The notes beneath the pieces were generated by a model, which had not been told where the DNA came from, did no database searches, and saw only the letters and a list, made by a program, of their open reading frames with translations. Shown piece after piece: positions 49,124-61,321 of a DNA stretch of 64,000 bases (the stretch's first letter is position 1; every line of letters begins with the position of its first letter). Origin of the DNA: Patellaria atrata CBS 101060. Lineage: Eukaryota; Ascomycota; Dothideomycetes; Patellariales; Patellariaceae. Location of the stretch: contig MU006094.1 of the NCBI GenBank assembly GCA_010093705.1, forward strand, positions 781,550-845,549, given 5' to 3'. The position numbers and the translations under genes are program-made.

Positions 49124-52100
49124 CTACGCCTCATCGTCGGTATCTGGAGGATGCGGTGTCCCCTTCGGCCTATTATCAAATATCAGTCAAATGGTCCATA
49201 TTCAGGGGGAAAGATAGATAACCTACGAATTCAACCACTCGATATGCCTCAGTCTCCTCCTGACCTCCCTCTCCTTAATCTGCGCCCTCGTCAACTTTTT
49301 CTTTTTCTTCGCCTTGAACTTCATATCGCCGCCCTCGGCTTCGGAGTTTGCGGCACTAGCCGCAGCACTGCTAACGTTCGAGCTAGCAATCGGAGTTGCA
49401 CCCTTCAAGGGGCTATTGCCCGGGAAAGGCGAGGGGGATCCAGGCCGAGAGTCCTCAAAGCGATCAAGTGAGACTGCAAGATGACCTTTCTGGGTGAGGC
49501 GACCGTCATTGACATGCCATTGCTCGGGACAGAGAGCGCCAACAAACTCTTCGTTGTGAGAAATCATAACGACACCGCCGCGGTAATCCCTAATTGCTAC
49601 CGCTAAGCCACCCAAGGAATCACGGTCGAGGAAATTGGTCGGTTCGTCGAGGACGAGTAGATGTGGGTTATTCCACATGGCACCAGCAAGGACTACCTTT
49701 ACTTTCTGTCCACCGGAAAGACCTGAAATTTCGTTATGGTTCGCGATTTCGGGATCAAGGCCGACATCTTCGAAATGCTTTGATATAACCTTTGGCTCTA
49801 GGAGGCGGTATCCGAGGCCTTCTCGCGAAGCTTCGTGATCATCGAATTCCTGGACAAGTTTCTGGAAACCAAGGTCCAAAAGTGTCTCGCGGGAGACCTG
49901 GGAGTTGTGTTTCGGAAGCATATTGAGCCATTTTCTTGAAAAAACAATCAGTAAAATTCAACCTCAAGTTTTAGAGACGTGGGATAACTTACACCTCATA
50001 TTGAAAGCTCTTCTTGTACTTCTGTCTACCAATAAGGGCTTCGATTTTCCTACCTCCCTTACCGTCACCTAGATCGACCAACTTCTCCATCTGCGCCTTA
50101 TCCTCGTCTGTGAGGACACGTGTTTGCTTCATCAAGACCTCGCGGTCATCACCATTGGCATAACGCCATTGGAGATATTGGTTGGGCGTCTTCTCCATAT
50201 GCATCTCAACGTGTTCTAACGCATGCTGTTTGATATAACCAATACGAAGATTTGGATGCTTCTCGACCAATCCAGTTTGTGGTATGACTTCGCCAGTCAA
50301 GACTTTGATAAGAGTTGATTTTCCCGCACCGTTGGGTCCAATGATGGCTACACGGGATGAAAGCGTGAGTGAACAGCTTACATCTTGCAACGAAGGTTTA
50401 GGTGCATTCGGATAAGTGTATGAGCAAGTTGTCATTCTTAGAATTGCTCTCGTCATTGACTTTACACCGGTGAGGATTCCAGGCGGGGGAAATTTGAATT
50501 GAATCTGGGAAGCTGAAAGAGTATAGTAGCTCTTTGCCTCTGGTTTGACTTTAACGAAATCGGCCAAGTTGCCCTTATAGCAGACCAGCTTCTTGCTCTC
50601 GTAATGATAGATGTCTGTGCACACTTCATCCAAGAAGCCTGAGTCGTGACTCACGATTAGACTGGTAATTTCGGTGTGGCTCTTGAGATAGTCCTGCAGC
50701 CATTTCACATTGGCGACGTCCAAGTGATTTGTAGGTTCATCCAAGAGGAAGACATCCGCACGCATCAACATAGCCCTGGCCAGAGCAAGCTTCATTTTCC
50801 AACCTCCAGACAAGGAGCCGACTTTCTGTGATTGGCGACCTTCCGGCCCAGATGTGAAGCCAACCTCTTCAAGAACGGCCGAAATTCTCTCCAGACCTTC
50901 AGAAGCAATCTTCGGATCTTTGGATGTATATTCTAAAATACTCAAATCCGCATCCTCGCCTTGGTTGTGTTCGACAAAGCATGTCCTGACTTGATCTTGA
51001 GGTGGGAAACCTTCCAATTTCCCTTCTGCAATACTTCTCATAAGGGTAGACTTTCCAGCACCGTTTCTCCCGCAGAGACCGTACCGGTGACCCTTCAGGA
51101 GTCTCAGGTTCGTATGAGAGAGCAGAAGCATACCACCATATCCCAGAGAAAAATTTGCGTTGACGATCTCGACTTCACCATCATCCTCTTTGATAGGAGC
51201 GCCAAATTTGCGATGATCTTCCTCGATGAAGTGCTTGTGGACGATGTCCGCAACGGCGGAAGCTTTACAATCATTCATCAAGGGTTGTACGTATGGGTTG
51301 ATGCATGCAGAAATACGGTCGAATTCGCGCTGATTGACATCCTCAGCCACCATTCCAGACGTGTAATTCCTTGCGAAAGTCCAGACTTCGGAGTCTCCTG
51401 GGAAATTGACAAGGCCACCATTTCCGTGGACTGCTCTCTCCATGATCGCGAGGACATCGGCGGGATTCGTTTTAGTGATGACACCATTGGCGATGTTACC
51501 ATCCTTATCGTCACCCATAGCCTTATTAATGACGTCGAGAGCTCTAGTTGCAATCTCACGAACTTCTGGTAAAGAAGCACGATCCTTGACAGCCTTGATA
51601 CCAGGTTTAAGCTTTGGTAAGAACGTCCTCGCTTCGATGGGATCATGGACCAGCTTTGTCAAATTCTCGACAACGACAACTGTCTGTCGAAGCACTTCCT
51701 GGGAGGTTGTGGGAGTATTGAGAGAGCGCTCAAGGAGAGGCGTTAAGAGAGCTAGTACAGGCGAAGTGACAATTGCGACGAACGTGGTCTGTGATAAAGC
51801 ATGGATTGCCTTTTGTAAACTTTCAGTGGACGGGTTTTCCATTGACTTGATGAGTAGTGGTATGCGAGGTGCGACATCATCGTTTTGGAGGAGTGTGGTC
51901 AGGGAATTCATGGTCTTAATGGCTTGTTTCGAGACCTCTGACTTGAGGTCGTGCATACCAGCCTCTACCACTGGAATCAGTCCTTCAAGTCTCTTGCCCA
52001 TAGCTTCTCTCAAAATGTCTTTATTCTTCTCTTCTTCTCTGCTCCCCATGCCAATCTTGGCCTTATCCGCCATACGTCCCATCAGCTCATATGCGCCAAC

Positions 52101-52634
52101 AACACCTTGCCACTTGCCCGATTTCTTGCCTAGATATTTTACCAAGATTGGAAGTAGGCCATATACGAGCGACTCTGACTTGAGATTCAGGAAAAGTGCA
52201 TCGAGGGCGTATTTTGCCCCTTCGCGAATCGCACTGCCCTTGTCCCCAAGCAGATCAAGGGCGCGAGGAACCAGAGACTCCTCCTGAAGTAAAAATATCA
52301 CTTCACTCAGTGGATGTGCGGGTGGGAATCTTTCGAATAAAGCGCCGAGGGCAAACATGGCGCCCTCTCTCCTCGCGCCATCTTTCTTATTGACAGCATT
52401 CTTCTGTATTTCTTCAAGAACGCCATAGCCCCGCAGCCCGCGGAAGCCCACGGTGTTTATGAGGAGATTTGTAATGGCGTATGCGGAGTCAAGTGACTCT
52501 TGAGACTTCTTGGTCGTGAAAATAGTCGTGAGTATGGAGGATACTTCTTCGTAACTCGGTGGGACCGCATTGGACGAATCCGCGTTCTTAACCATGATAG
52601 AGGGTGCCATTGGAGGAGATTCGTGATGGGGCAT
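49124..52634 (-). CDS. NEW1: New1-type ABCF ATPase (eEF3 relative)
   Basis: Cytosolic ribosome-associated ATPase. Yeast New1 acts in translation termination and recycling; it is a paralogue of eEF3 and is called [NU+] prion formation protein. Three exons: 52634-49993, 49934-49227 and 49169-49124, with introns of 58 and 57 bp. Product 1131 aa. Order: HEAT repeats (residues about 30-400), four-helix region, ABC1 with GRNGAGKST, LSGGWKMKLALARA and DEPTNHLD, ABC2 with GPNGAGKST, the chromodomain-like insert, then LSGGQKVKVVLAGA and DEPTNFLDRDSLG. The Lys-rich end KFKAKKKKKLTRAQIK followed by EVRRRLRHIEWLNSPKGTP is the mark of New1 rather than eEF3. The last exon of 46 bp supplies PKGTPHPPDTDDEA. 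The Gln/Asn-rich prion domain of the yeast protein is absent. Start at the first ATG; two in-frame ATGs follow within 14 codons. Confidence 0.93.
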
Positions 52635-53191
52635 AATTTGCGCGTATAGCGATTAGTGTATCGATGCGTACTTGGGTATCTGAACTGCAAAAGGAAAATT
52701 CTCTTCGCTATGCTGCTATTCTGTACAGTACGGCTGAGAATGTATGGAGGGACTGGCCAAGGAACAATCGGGGCCAGCAATTAAAGAAAGAGAGATGTTC
52801 TCTCTCTACGTAAAAGCGCAGAGAAAGAAAAGCAGAGAAAACTCTGCGCGAAAAGGAAGAGCGGAGATTTTCTGAGAGCGGGTTAGAGGAGAAGGGAAGA
52901 AAAACTTTGGTCAAAAATAATTTCCAGAGGGGTCTTTGCCAGGTGGTCTAGGATGACACAGGAGTTACTGGGGTTCGATGTAGGGCTGAAAATATCCCAG
53001 AGCGCCACACCGCATGTTATAAACCCTTTTCAGTATTTTCACATGCAATAGAATAATAGGCATATATCTCTATAGTCATATACTATAGTGTATAGATATA
53101 GACAGCCGTATTCCTATGATACAACGCCCACGCTCGAAGCCCTATTCAAAAAGACCATACCGTATGAACACTCTAAGCTTTATAATCCCCC
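52635..53191. promoter_or_regulatory. New1 promoter and leader with hairpin
   Basis: 557 bp between the New1 start and the SRP receptor stop. Purine-rich on the plus strand, so the New1 leader would be pyrimidine-rich. It holds the inverted repeat GCGCAGAG (52816-52823) and CTCTGCGC (52842-52849), loop 18, about 180 bp before the ATG, and GTACAGTA at 52723. Confidence 0.5.
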
Positions 53192-55276
53192 CTAACTCAT
53201 CAACAACCTCACCGCCCATTTAACATTCAGCGTCCTCAGGTCTGAATAATGCTGTCCCGTTCCCAGGAAGACGACTGGAATACCTGTCGCATGCACCATA
53301 CTAACCAACGTGCCTACCATATCCCCAACCGTATCACACTTGCTGATAATGAATCCATCCAAACTGCGTCCTGCTCCGAACGCCGCATTGAAGTGCCTGG
53401 CCTGCTGTACCGAGTCCGTTCCCACCAATGCCTCTCCAACCATGAAAATTTTATCCGGGTTCGCGAGTTTTGCAAACTTCTCGAGCGACGACATCAATCT
53501 GGCGTCGTTGTGCCGTCTCCCGGCCGTGTCGATGAGCACAACGTCGAAACCATTCTCCGTGGCATGCTTGACTGCGTCTTGAGCGATGTTGGCCGCATCC
53601 TTGCCGTAACCCTTCTCATAGATATCGACTTCGCCGCCTTCACGTTTGCTCAACTCGCGTAGATTTCGTACGTGGACCTTAAGCTGTTCTACCGCGCCGG
53701 AACGGAAGGTATCCGCCGCTGCTACTAGCACACGATACTTATTCTGTAGGAGGAAGAAGCAAAGCTTTGAGAGATTGGTAGATTTGCCTACGCCATTGAC
53801 TCCTACGATAGAGATGACATATGGCCGAGGCTTCTGTAAGGATAGAGCTGAAGGTGAAGTCACGCTCTGGATTTGGCGGAGTAAATCGAGCGAGGTAGCA
53901 GGCGTCAAAATCTTGCTTAAAGCAGATTCCATGGCGCTGTTTATCGTAGTCTCGACGCCTGATGTACATTAGTAATGATTTCATCTTCGTTTAGTTGCAC
54001 CTACTTGTGAAACTCGCCGTTTTCATGCCAATGAGTTCCCTCTCCACACTCTCGCAGAGTCGAACCGCTGCTTCACGTGCAACATTCTTCTTGAGGAGAT
54101 GATCTTCCATCCCTTTCATGGACTTCGCAATATCTTCTTTCGTCAGGGTCTTGCCACCCACAACGTTTCTAAACAGGCCTCCAATTACCCCTAGACTGCT
54201 TCCAACGATCCCGCCTGTCTGTTCGCTAGTAGCCTTCTTCGAATTGGCTGCAGCAAGTATCGAGTCCATCTCATCATCCAAATCTTTCAGCACGAACTCG
54301 CCTTTTCCTGTTCGTTTTCCCCAAGTACTATGGTCAACCTCTTCCATTGGTGTCCCCGCAGCTTCATCGTCCAACGACGCAGCCGAATAATCTAATACCG
54401 TCCCATCGTCCTCATCAGCCATGCCATTATCGTCCCATCTCCGCATAGACTTCTTTGTTGGACCTTTTTTAACCGCTTTCAAGCGCGCCGGGGATTCATC
54501 CCCTGAAGACACTGGTGCGGAGGAAATATTAGCCTTCTTGCGCCCACGCCGGGACAATTTGGCGGCCGGCCCAGCTTTCGCAGTCAGCAGCTGGCTCACA
54601 GCTGGGGATGACGGTCTTGAAGTATCGGGTGTAGGGACTGGTGTGGCATCCGTCGAGGTATTGTCCGAATATACGGGCTTTTGGGGCGCTTTACGCAAGC
54701 CAGGCATAGGAGGAGGCTCATCGCCCTCACGATCTGTCCCGGAGCTGGAAGGTGGCGTCAGATCCACGGAAGGTGTAGGTTCAAATATCTTAGGAGCTGT
54801 AGCATCGGCGTGCGGCTCCAACTCGTGTATCTGTCGGTCGAAGTAGTCGTCGAATGGGAACATTTGCGCGCTTGTACGTGGCTTCTTGAGTTCATCTTTG
54901 TATAGCTCTGTGAAAAGCGCGCGGACATTATCTAGGAGCTTGTCTATCCATGTGAGGTGTACTAAGGACTGATATACTGCCTGCATGGAGCTATTAGAAG
55001 CTCCTCTCTACTACGTGCGCTGCATGAATGTAGGAAGCTTACCACAAAAATCAACCCCAGATCTTTAGCTGCGGTCCATTTGAGAGTATATCCTTCTTTC
55101 TTGTACGATGGCTTGCGAGTATCAGAGTCCTCTCCAGCATTTGTCCCTGGCGCAACCTTCTCTTCTATGAATACCTCTCTGATCAAGCTATTGACCACAT
55201 TATTGCCAACGGGTATATAATTCTTCGACCACAGTACCACGCCGGAGGTGGATAATATCTCAAAAGTATCTATCAT
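53192..55276 (-). CDS. SRP101: Signal recognition particle receptor subunit alpha
   Basis: GTPase that docks ribosome-SRP complexes at the ER membrane through SRP receptor beta. Three exons: 55276-55043, 54980-54005 and 53958-53192; introns of 62 and 46 bp. Product 658 aa. The N-terminal SRX domain (MIDTFEILSTSGVVLW, TLKWTAAKDLGLIFVVAVYQ) binds the beta subunit. A long charged linker of about 280 residues follows (poly-Ser/Pro, then KKSMRRWD). Then the N helical bundle (TLTKEDIAKSMKGMEDHLLKK) and the G domain: GVNGVGKST, DTFRSGAVEQL, DTAGRRHND, the specificity motif SKCDTVGD, and the end GTGQHYSDLRTLNVKWAVRLLMS. The ATG at 55276 opens the SRX motif. All key GTPase residues are present. Divergent from YIF1 over a 240-bp promoter. 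Confidence 0.96.
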
Positions 55277-55516
55277 TCTCAATACCTAGCGAAAGGACGC
55301 CGAGTGACAATATTCGAGGGTGTAGATGCGGAATGACGGAGGGGCGACTTTCAATGGTGGGATCTGGAAAAGGGAGCGCGGTTCTTGACTCGTGCAAAAA
55401 TCCCAAAGTTCAGACACGGTGAAGACACTTGGACAATTGAACAAAACCCCAGGCATCCACCTTCATAGTATACATTCTTCCGTATCCATCCTCCCTTACG
55501 ACTTTTGAAAAACATA

Positions 55517-56748
55517 ATGCATCGATCCGCTTACAATAATCCGCCACCCGCACACTCGCCGCCGCTCCACCATCCCGTCCCACAACATGTCTCGACTGTA
55601 CCCCAACTACGCTCTCCACCACCCCCCGTACCACAGTCACAGCAGCAATCACCAAATAGCTATGGATATCCACAGCAAGGAGGAGGACAGCAAGCAGGAA
55701 GTGGATATGCCCACGCCCCCTTTGGGGGGTTTATGAACGATCCAACGGCACAAATGGGATTCCAAATGGGGAAAACAGCAGTAGCAGCAGGACAGGAATA
55801 TATAGACCAGAACGTACAGAATCTCCCCCTCATCAGCTCAAATTTCCCAGAAAGTATCTATAGGAGCTATATTACAATGCTCCTATAAGAATCTATGGGA
55901 ACCATAAGGCTCTACTCTACTCAATATCTCCTAACAAAGCTAACCCCCACCCCAGCTAAACCGCTACCTCAACGTCAGCGCCCTAAAACACTACTTCAAC
56001 GTCTCGAACAGCTACGTCGCCTCAAAACTCTTCCTCGTCTTCTTCCCCTGGCGCCACCGCCCGTGGTCACGCCAACAACGCCTCTCCCCCAACGGCCAAG
56101 ATGGCTACTTCCTCCCTCCCCGCGAGGACATCAACTCTCCCGACATGTACATCCCTGTGATGGCCTTCGTGACCTACATCCTCTTATCCACCCTCCTCGC
56201 CGGCCTACGCGGAGCCTTTCACCCCGAACTTCTTGGTCTCACGGCAACCACCGCCTTCGCAGTCGTGATATTCGAGATCCTCGGCTTGAAGCTAGGAACA
56301 TACCTCTTAAGCATCAGCAACGAAAGCCAACTCCTCGACCTCGTCGCCTACTCCGGCTATAAATTTGTCGGCATAATCGTGACCCTCGTAGTCGCCGAGA
56401 CCATAAACGCCGGGCAGGGGACAGGCGGGTTAGTAGGCTGGTGTATCTTCCTCTACGCCTTCAATGCCAACGCTTTCTTTCTCGTGCGTCAAATATTCCT
56501 TTATCCTCTCTCCTTAAATTGTATAGCTAATAGTGTCGCTGTAGCTCCGCTCCCTCAAATACGTCCTCCTCCCCGACACCTCCCCCAACACCGCCAGCGG
56601 CGCCTCCTACACTATCGCTCGCAGCCAGCGCAACCGCCGCACCCAGTTCCTCTTCTTCTACTCCTACATCGTCCAGTTCGCCTTCATGTGGATCCTCACC
56701 CGGCAGGAGGCCTCGCCGACTGTGGCTGGGAAGGCGAAGGCCGCGTGA
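55517..56748 (+). CDS. YIF1: Yif1 family ER-Golgi transport protein
   Basis: Multi-pass membrane protein that works with Yip1 and Rab GTPases in COPII vesicle budding and fusion between ER and Golgi. Three exons: 55517-55813, 55956-56483 and 56545-56748; introns of 142 bp (GTACAG...CCCAG) and 61 bp, both phase 0. Product 342 aa. A Pro/Gln-rich cytoplasmic N terminus is followed by the conserved entry FMNDPTAQMGFQMGKTAVAAGQEYI and RYLNVSALKHYFNVSNSYV, then PPREDINSPDMYIPVMAFVTYILL and five predicted membrane helices ending FLFFYSYIVQFAFMWIL. The first donor is unusual, but the joined sequence fits the family exactly. The open frame that runs past 56548 on the plus strand is a read-through of intron 2 and is not used. 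Confidence 0.93.
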
Positions 56749-57813
56749 CACACCTAACGACGTGGCCAAGCCCATCACGGTCAACGGGAAAGCATGGGGA
56801 CGTATGGTGTTGGGATTGGTGTTGGTATCGGTGTTGGCAGCACGACATGATGCTTTACGCGATTTGAGTAGGAGATAGGATGGTGGACGTGGAGCATGGG
56901 TATACTAGCCAGTTTACGAACGTGCAAGCATCCGAGAGAAGAAAGACAGGGAGACACACTGAATAAGACGAAGCTCACGATGGATGTTTGCACGACTATT
57001 TCCCATTTCACCACAGTCTCCCATCAGACGGACCAGCAGGATCTCAACGAGCACTCACAGCAGCGCAGAGGGTATGAGTTTAAGCTGAGGTTAAGGAAGA
57101 GAATATACAGCCATCAATACAATAAGTATACAACTAGATAATGTACGTGTACATGTATGCAAGCACACCAACCGAAACTGCGCATAGGAGAATGCAATGA
57201 CGTCCCGTCCCTGCATCAAGGGTGAGGTAGATATCACCTCCAGTTCCCGTCCTTTGCATGTACACCACACACCTCACCACACCACAAAATGCACGACATA
57301 TTCAAACGCACTAAATTCTCTAAACGTACATAATCCATCTACTCCGCCACTCGTGCGTAGAGATAATCCACGCACCCTTCCCCAAAGCAGCCCTAAAGAA
57401 GCCTTAATCGACTGATCCATCCACCCACCCATCACGCCATGGTAAAGTAAGTAAAAAGTGTGTTGAAAAAAAGCCTCACCTACCGTGGCTCCCATCACAC
57501 TTGAATAATCAGTGTTGTACCCGTCGTGCCAGCTCTCTAGTCACCGGTCGGAATATCGAGATAAAGGAAAATAAGGGTTAGGGGGAAATATACATCTCGG
57601 TGTAAGTGTGTGATTTTAGTTGTAAACGTTTCAGTTGTAGTGGATATGAGATATATCTTCATCCATCGAATCGCACATTTGTCATGAGGGAAGAGACGGG
57701 GAGAGTGGGGAAGCTCGAGATAGTGAGGGGAGATGATGTCCGCATGAGAATATTACAGCCGGATTTATTGATCATGTAGAAAAACACCACGACATCCCCT
57801 CCTCATCAGAAAT
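56749..57813. other. Convergent intergenic region
   Basis: About 1.07 kb between the stop codons of YIF1 (plus) and the cyclin gene (minus). It contains mostly low-complexity C/A-rich sequence (CACC repeats) and no gene. Confidence 0.6.
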
Positions 57814-59943
57814 TTATAAGATTGCTTCCCACATTCCCGGACCCATCTTGACGGGAACATCAGTCTCACTCGCGCAACACGCACGCTTGCGGCCTGGACC
57901 TCTCTGGACCGGCTTTCTGTTCTCGGCACCAGCACAACGTTCACTGGGACTCTGCAGAGCCTTTGCAGCAAATCTTGTACTAGAGGTGCGGCCCTGTGAT
58001 GTGAGGGTAAAAGTCTCCGCAACATTGCGATCCGTGAGCACCCCGTTGGAGGCCGGGTGCCAGTCTGGATTGTTGAGGAGGGCACGGACCTCACTCTGCA
58101 AGCTGAGGTCGGTAGATGATCTGCCTCGCTTCCTCGTCTTAGCTTCCTCGGCGGAATGTAGCGCGGCTGACAGACTAGATTGCTGCTTTGACGCTTGCCT
58201 CCCGCGCTTTGGACCGGGAACGGGAGTCGCATCCGAGTCATCGAGGGTGAAGCTCGAGAAATCGGGTGAAGACATTGGCTCGGCCGTCAACGGTTCGTTA
58301 GTGAGGTCGATGATCTCCTTCTCCTTGACCGGTGCCACGCAGGGCAGTCTCGCATTACGGCAGGTCGCCACGCGAGCCAGTCTGGGTTGACTCGCCGCCG
58401 GCGCCCATGCAGCGGATGAGACTGACGAGATTGACGAGGCACGCGATGAACGCGAGGAATTATCGGAGACCATGGACTCGGGGGAAGACGAAAGCGACGT
58501 TGAGGATAGCGCAAGAGAAGGTCGACGACCGCAGAAGTGATAAGCTTCTAGACCATTCTGTTTCTGAATGGGGTTCCAGGGATCTAGAGCTGTGCGCGCC
58601 ATACAAGCATTCTGAGCCTGGGCGATTGCCGTGCACATAGACGGTCTCCTCGGTCCGAAAGCGGCAGTACCCACTGCAGGGGTACCGAACACAGTGGACT
58701 GAGGTGTTAGGATAGGTGTAGGCAATGGACCCATTCGTACTAACGACGGAGTAGGGGGGATATTCTCCGTCCTTGGCTCAAGGTAACTAGGTAGCCTTGT
58801 TGTTGGAGATGATGTGAAATCGTTGGTGAATGTGGTTTCAGGAATGTTTGTACGCAAGGATACCTTCCTCACCGTTGGGCGAGGATTGATAGCGATAGTA
58901 TCCAATTCGGGAGTTAGGCAAGGGACAATCGTTTTCCAATCGCTCGATGCCGGGCTAGTTGGACAGGCCCCCGGCGACGGAGGATGAGCGGCTGGTGAAT
59001 AGTTGAGGACGACTTCCTGCCATCGTTCGAATATTGGATCCGTGATATGTAACTTCCAGTCGACTGCACGAAGGAAAGCCAATTCGTTGGTATTGATCTC
59101 GCAGACCTTGAGTCCAGATATCTTACTCCAAGCTCTTGCTGAGTAATTACGATCCTGAAGATACTTCGACGCAAGAATAAGAGCCGCGAGAAACATACGT
59201 CTACCGCATTGGAGTGCGCGTAGTGAATGCTGGTCCTCCGGTTGCTCCATGGTGAAGTCGTGCTTAGGCACATGACCCTTGATGAGGATCAGATAGTAAA
59301 GAGCGACTTGTAACGTCGAATAGCTAGTACGAGATCGTCGCAAGGTCTCTTGAATGAATGTGCGAAGCGGTAGAACACGACCTTCATTGCGGCACGCCGG
59401 CATAGACAACGGCCAGATGACTTCAACCATTTGAGTGGCAGAGTCTCCAAGGAGGGACAATCTCAGCGAAAGTCAAAGAATTGGAAAGGGACAGTACTTG
59501 AACTCACCAACTAAACTATCAACGAAATTAATTTTCCTTTCGCTCTGGCGGACTAGCTGAGGTGGTGCACGGCTATTAGAGGAGGTTGAGCACCGTCGGG
59601 GGTTTTGCCGAAGCTCTTGCGGGACAGGTACATTTACGTCCGCATTCCGCAATGGTGGAAGACCCCAACTGGATCCTGAGACCACTGTTTGCTGTGCTTG
59701 CTGTAACTTTGGATTTTGGAATTGCGGACGGTTCAAGGCCCATAACTGGTCGGCACCATCCCAATTGCAATTGACGGAGCTCACCGCCGATGAAGCAGAA
59801 CTTGCTGAAACTTGCGATGAGGAGTCCACGACGGAGAAGACAGATGATGAAGATGATGAGGCGGATGAGGAGAGTGATGGCGCATACGGATGGCTGCGGG
59901 GTGATGTCGCATCAAAGGTCGGATGCGGGATGTCGTAGGTCAT
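57814..59943 (-). CDS. Pho85-type (PCL) cyclin
   Basis: Regulatory subunit of a cyclin-dependent kinase, most like the PCL cyclins that partner Pho85. Two exons: 59943-59508 and 59444-57814, with a 63-bp intron (GTGAGT...TTGGAG, phase 1). Product 688 aa. The first 145 residues are Ser-rich and disordered. The cyclin box spans about 150-285: QMVEVIWPLS, LPLRTFIQETLRRSRTSYSTLQVALYYLI, then RRMFLAALILASKYLQDRNYSARAWSKISGL and INTNELAFLRAVDWKLHI, the classic helices of this class. The remaining 400 residues are low-complexity with Ser/Thr-Pro sites, Arg/Lys patches (KRGRQASKQQ, TRKRGRSST) and a final conserved-looking GPGMWEAIL. No destruction box was identified with certainty. The leader is long and contains a GGAGA repeat. 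Confidence 0.88.
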
Positions 59944-60964
59944 TGTGGTGGGAAGGTAACGCCTTTTAACCGAAGATCCCCAAGACGTGTTAAAGGAAAT
60001 AGATATAATAAGAAGTGAGAGGAGAGGAGAGGAGAGGAGAGGAGAGATAATAGATTGGAACTTTTCCGGAAAGGTATTCTTAGAAAGAGCAAGTACTTTT
60101 CGTACCTAACTTGAAATGAAAATTGGGTCGAATGGTCGTGGTGTGACCAGAGGTAACCGATGAGACAAACCGTTCGGAGTGAGCCTAAACAACCCGTGCG
60201 TCGTGAGAACGGCAGCAAATTAGTTCTTCCACAAGTTCTTCTGCTAAATATGCAGAATAGAGGATGTTGCGGGTTGTTTTCCAAAGTGACTTTTTGAGAA
60301 TGGTCCAACAAACGAAACCGATATGTAAGGTATCCAATTGCTGGGCTGAGAAACCCTCCAGTCACCGTACGCTCAGTGTCACCTGAACAAGACCTTATGT
60401 GAGAACCTGACCGCAATGCACTCCGATGATGCGACTTCGTCGATAGCTCAAGCTACCGTAAAAGCCGAAAGGTCGAGGGTGTACGCGGAAAGAATCTAGA
60501 CGAGGAAGCCTTCAAAATCAAAGGCCTTGTTCGAAGGAGCAGCGGTGACACATGAACGACGGATGACTGGAGATGAGTTAAGAGGAACGCCGGGGCACAT
60601 CGTGACTCTGTTCGTTGTTGCGGTAGAGGTGGTTATCTGGGCATAAAGCTCGCCACCTAAGCCGGTTTGACTTTCAAAGTTAACGGATGATGTTTTTGAA
60701 TCAGGTGTTCGTCGGTCTTTTGGTCGTGTGTAGTAAGTTCGTAGATTTTTTTTTTTTTCAAGAACGTGAATTATTGTGTGGAATATATCGTTTGTAGAGT
60801 TGATGTTAAGGTCGTCGCGATCGAGTTAACGAGGCAAGGGCCGTTACAGGGTTAGATATGGGGTGTTGTTCGGAGGGTAATAGGCAAATTCAAGAGCAGA
60901 AATAATTAAAACTGAGTGGAGAGTATGGTTAAATAAAGGTACAGAAGGTCGAAGTGAATGACTA
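59944..60964. promoter_or_regulatory. Cyclin promoter/leader
   Basis: Upstream of the cyclin start codon. Contains the GGAGA repeat at 60017-60046 and a T run near 60750. No TATA box chosen. Confidence 0.4.
60017..60046. repeat. GGAGA microsatellite
   Basis: About six tandem copies of a 5-bp GGAGA unit. On the cyclin strand this is a pyrimidine-rich CTCTC tract in the 5' leader, 75-105 bp before the start codon. Confidence 0.85.
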
Positions 60965-61321
60965 TCAAGTATGAGTCTTTTGGGTAGGCGGCAGTGGTGC
61001 CAACGGCTTCAGTCGGGCTCGCGTTTGACTCTGCTTGCTGAAGGAAGGCTTTCGGAGGTGTGACAACGAGGAAATCTTGGAAGCAATCAAATAGTCAAGG
61101 GAACAAGTAGAAGAAGAATGAGGTGTCGATTTGATTGAGTATTTGAGACAAGCGTCAGTTAAACGCCCCAGCTCTCGTAGATGGACATGACGGTGGCCAT
61201 TTTGGATTGCTGGTTTGACTTTTGGAAGAGGGAGGCGAGGGCTGGCGCTTTTGATAGAAGAGGAGAGAGATGAGAGCGCATCGGCGGTCATTGGCGGGCG
61301 GGTGTGACTCGACGCAACCAA
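60965..61321 (-). CDS. Possible small protein or upstream ORF of the cyclin mRNA
   Basis: 118 codons on the cyclin strand, about 1 kb before its start codon. Rich in Ser, Leu, Lys and Pro, with a more ordered-looking centre (HVHLRELGRLTDACLKYSIK). No known family. It may be a small fungal orphan gene, or an upstream frame within a long cyclin leader, or chance. An inner ATG at 61291 (MTADALSSL) is an alternative start. Confidence 0.25.
   Translation of the reverse strand: MVASSHTRPPMTADALSSLSSSIKSASPRLPLPKVKPAIQNGHRHVHLRELGRLTDACLKYSIKSTPHSSSTCSLDYLIASKISSLSHLRKPSFSKQSQTRARLKPLAPLPPTQKTHT

Noticed and set aside
51406-52287. Plus-strand frame of 293 codons over New1
   Set aside because: Lies wholly antisense to the conserved HEAT region of New1.
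49124-52634. Translation elongation factor eEF3
   Set aside because: The domain order is shared, but the Lys-rich tail with RHIEWLNSPKGTP fits New1; a separate eEF3 gene is expected elsewhere.
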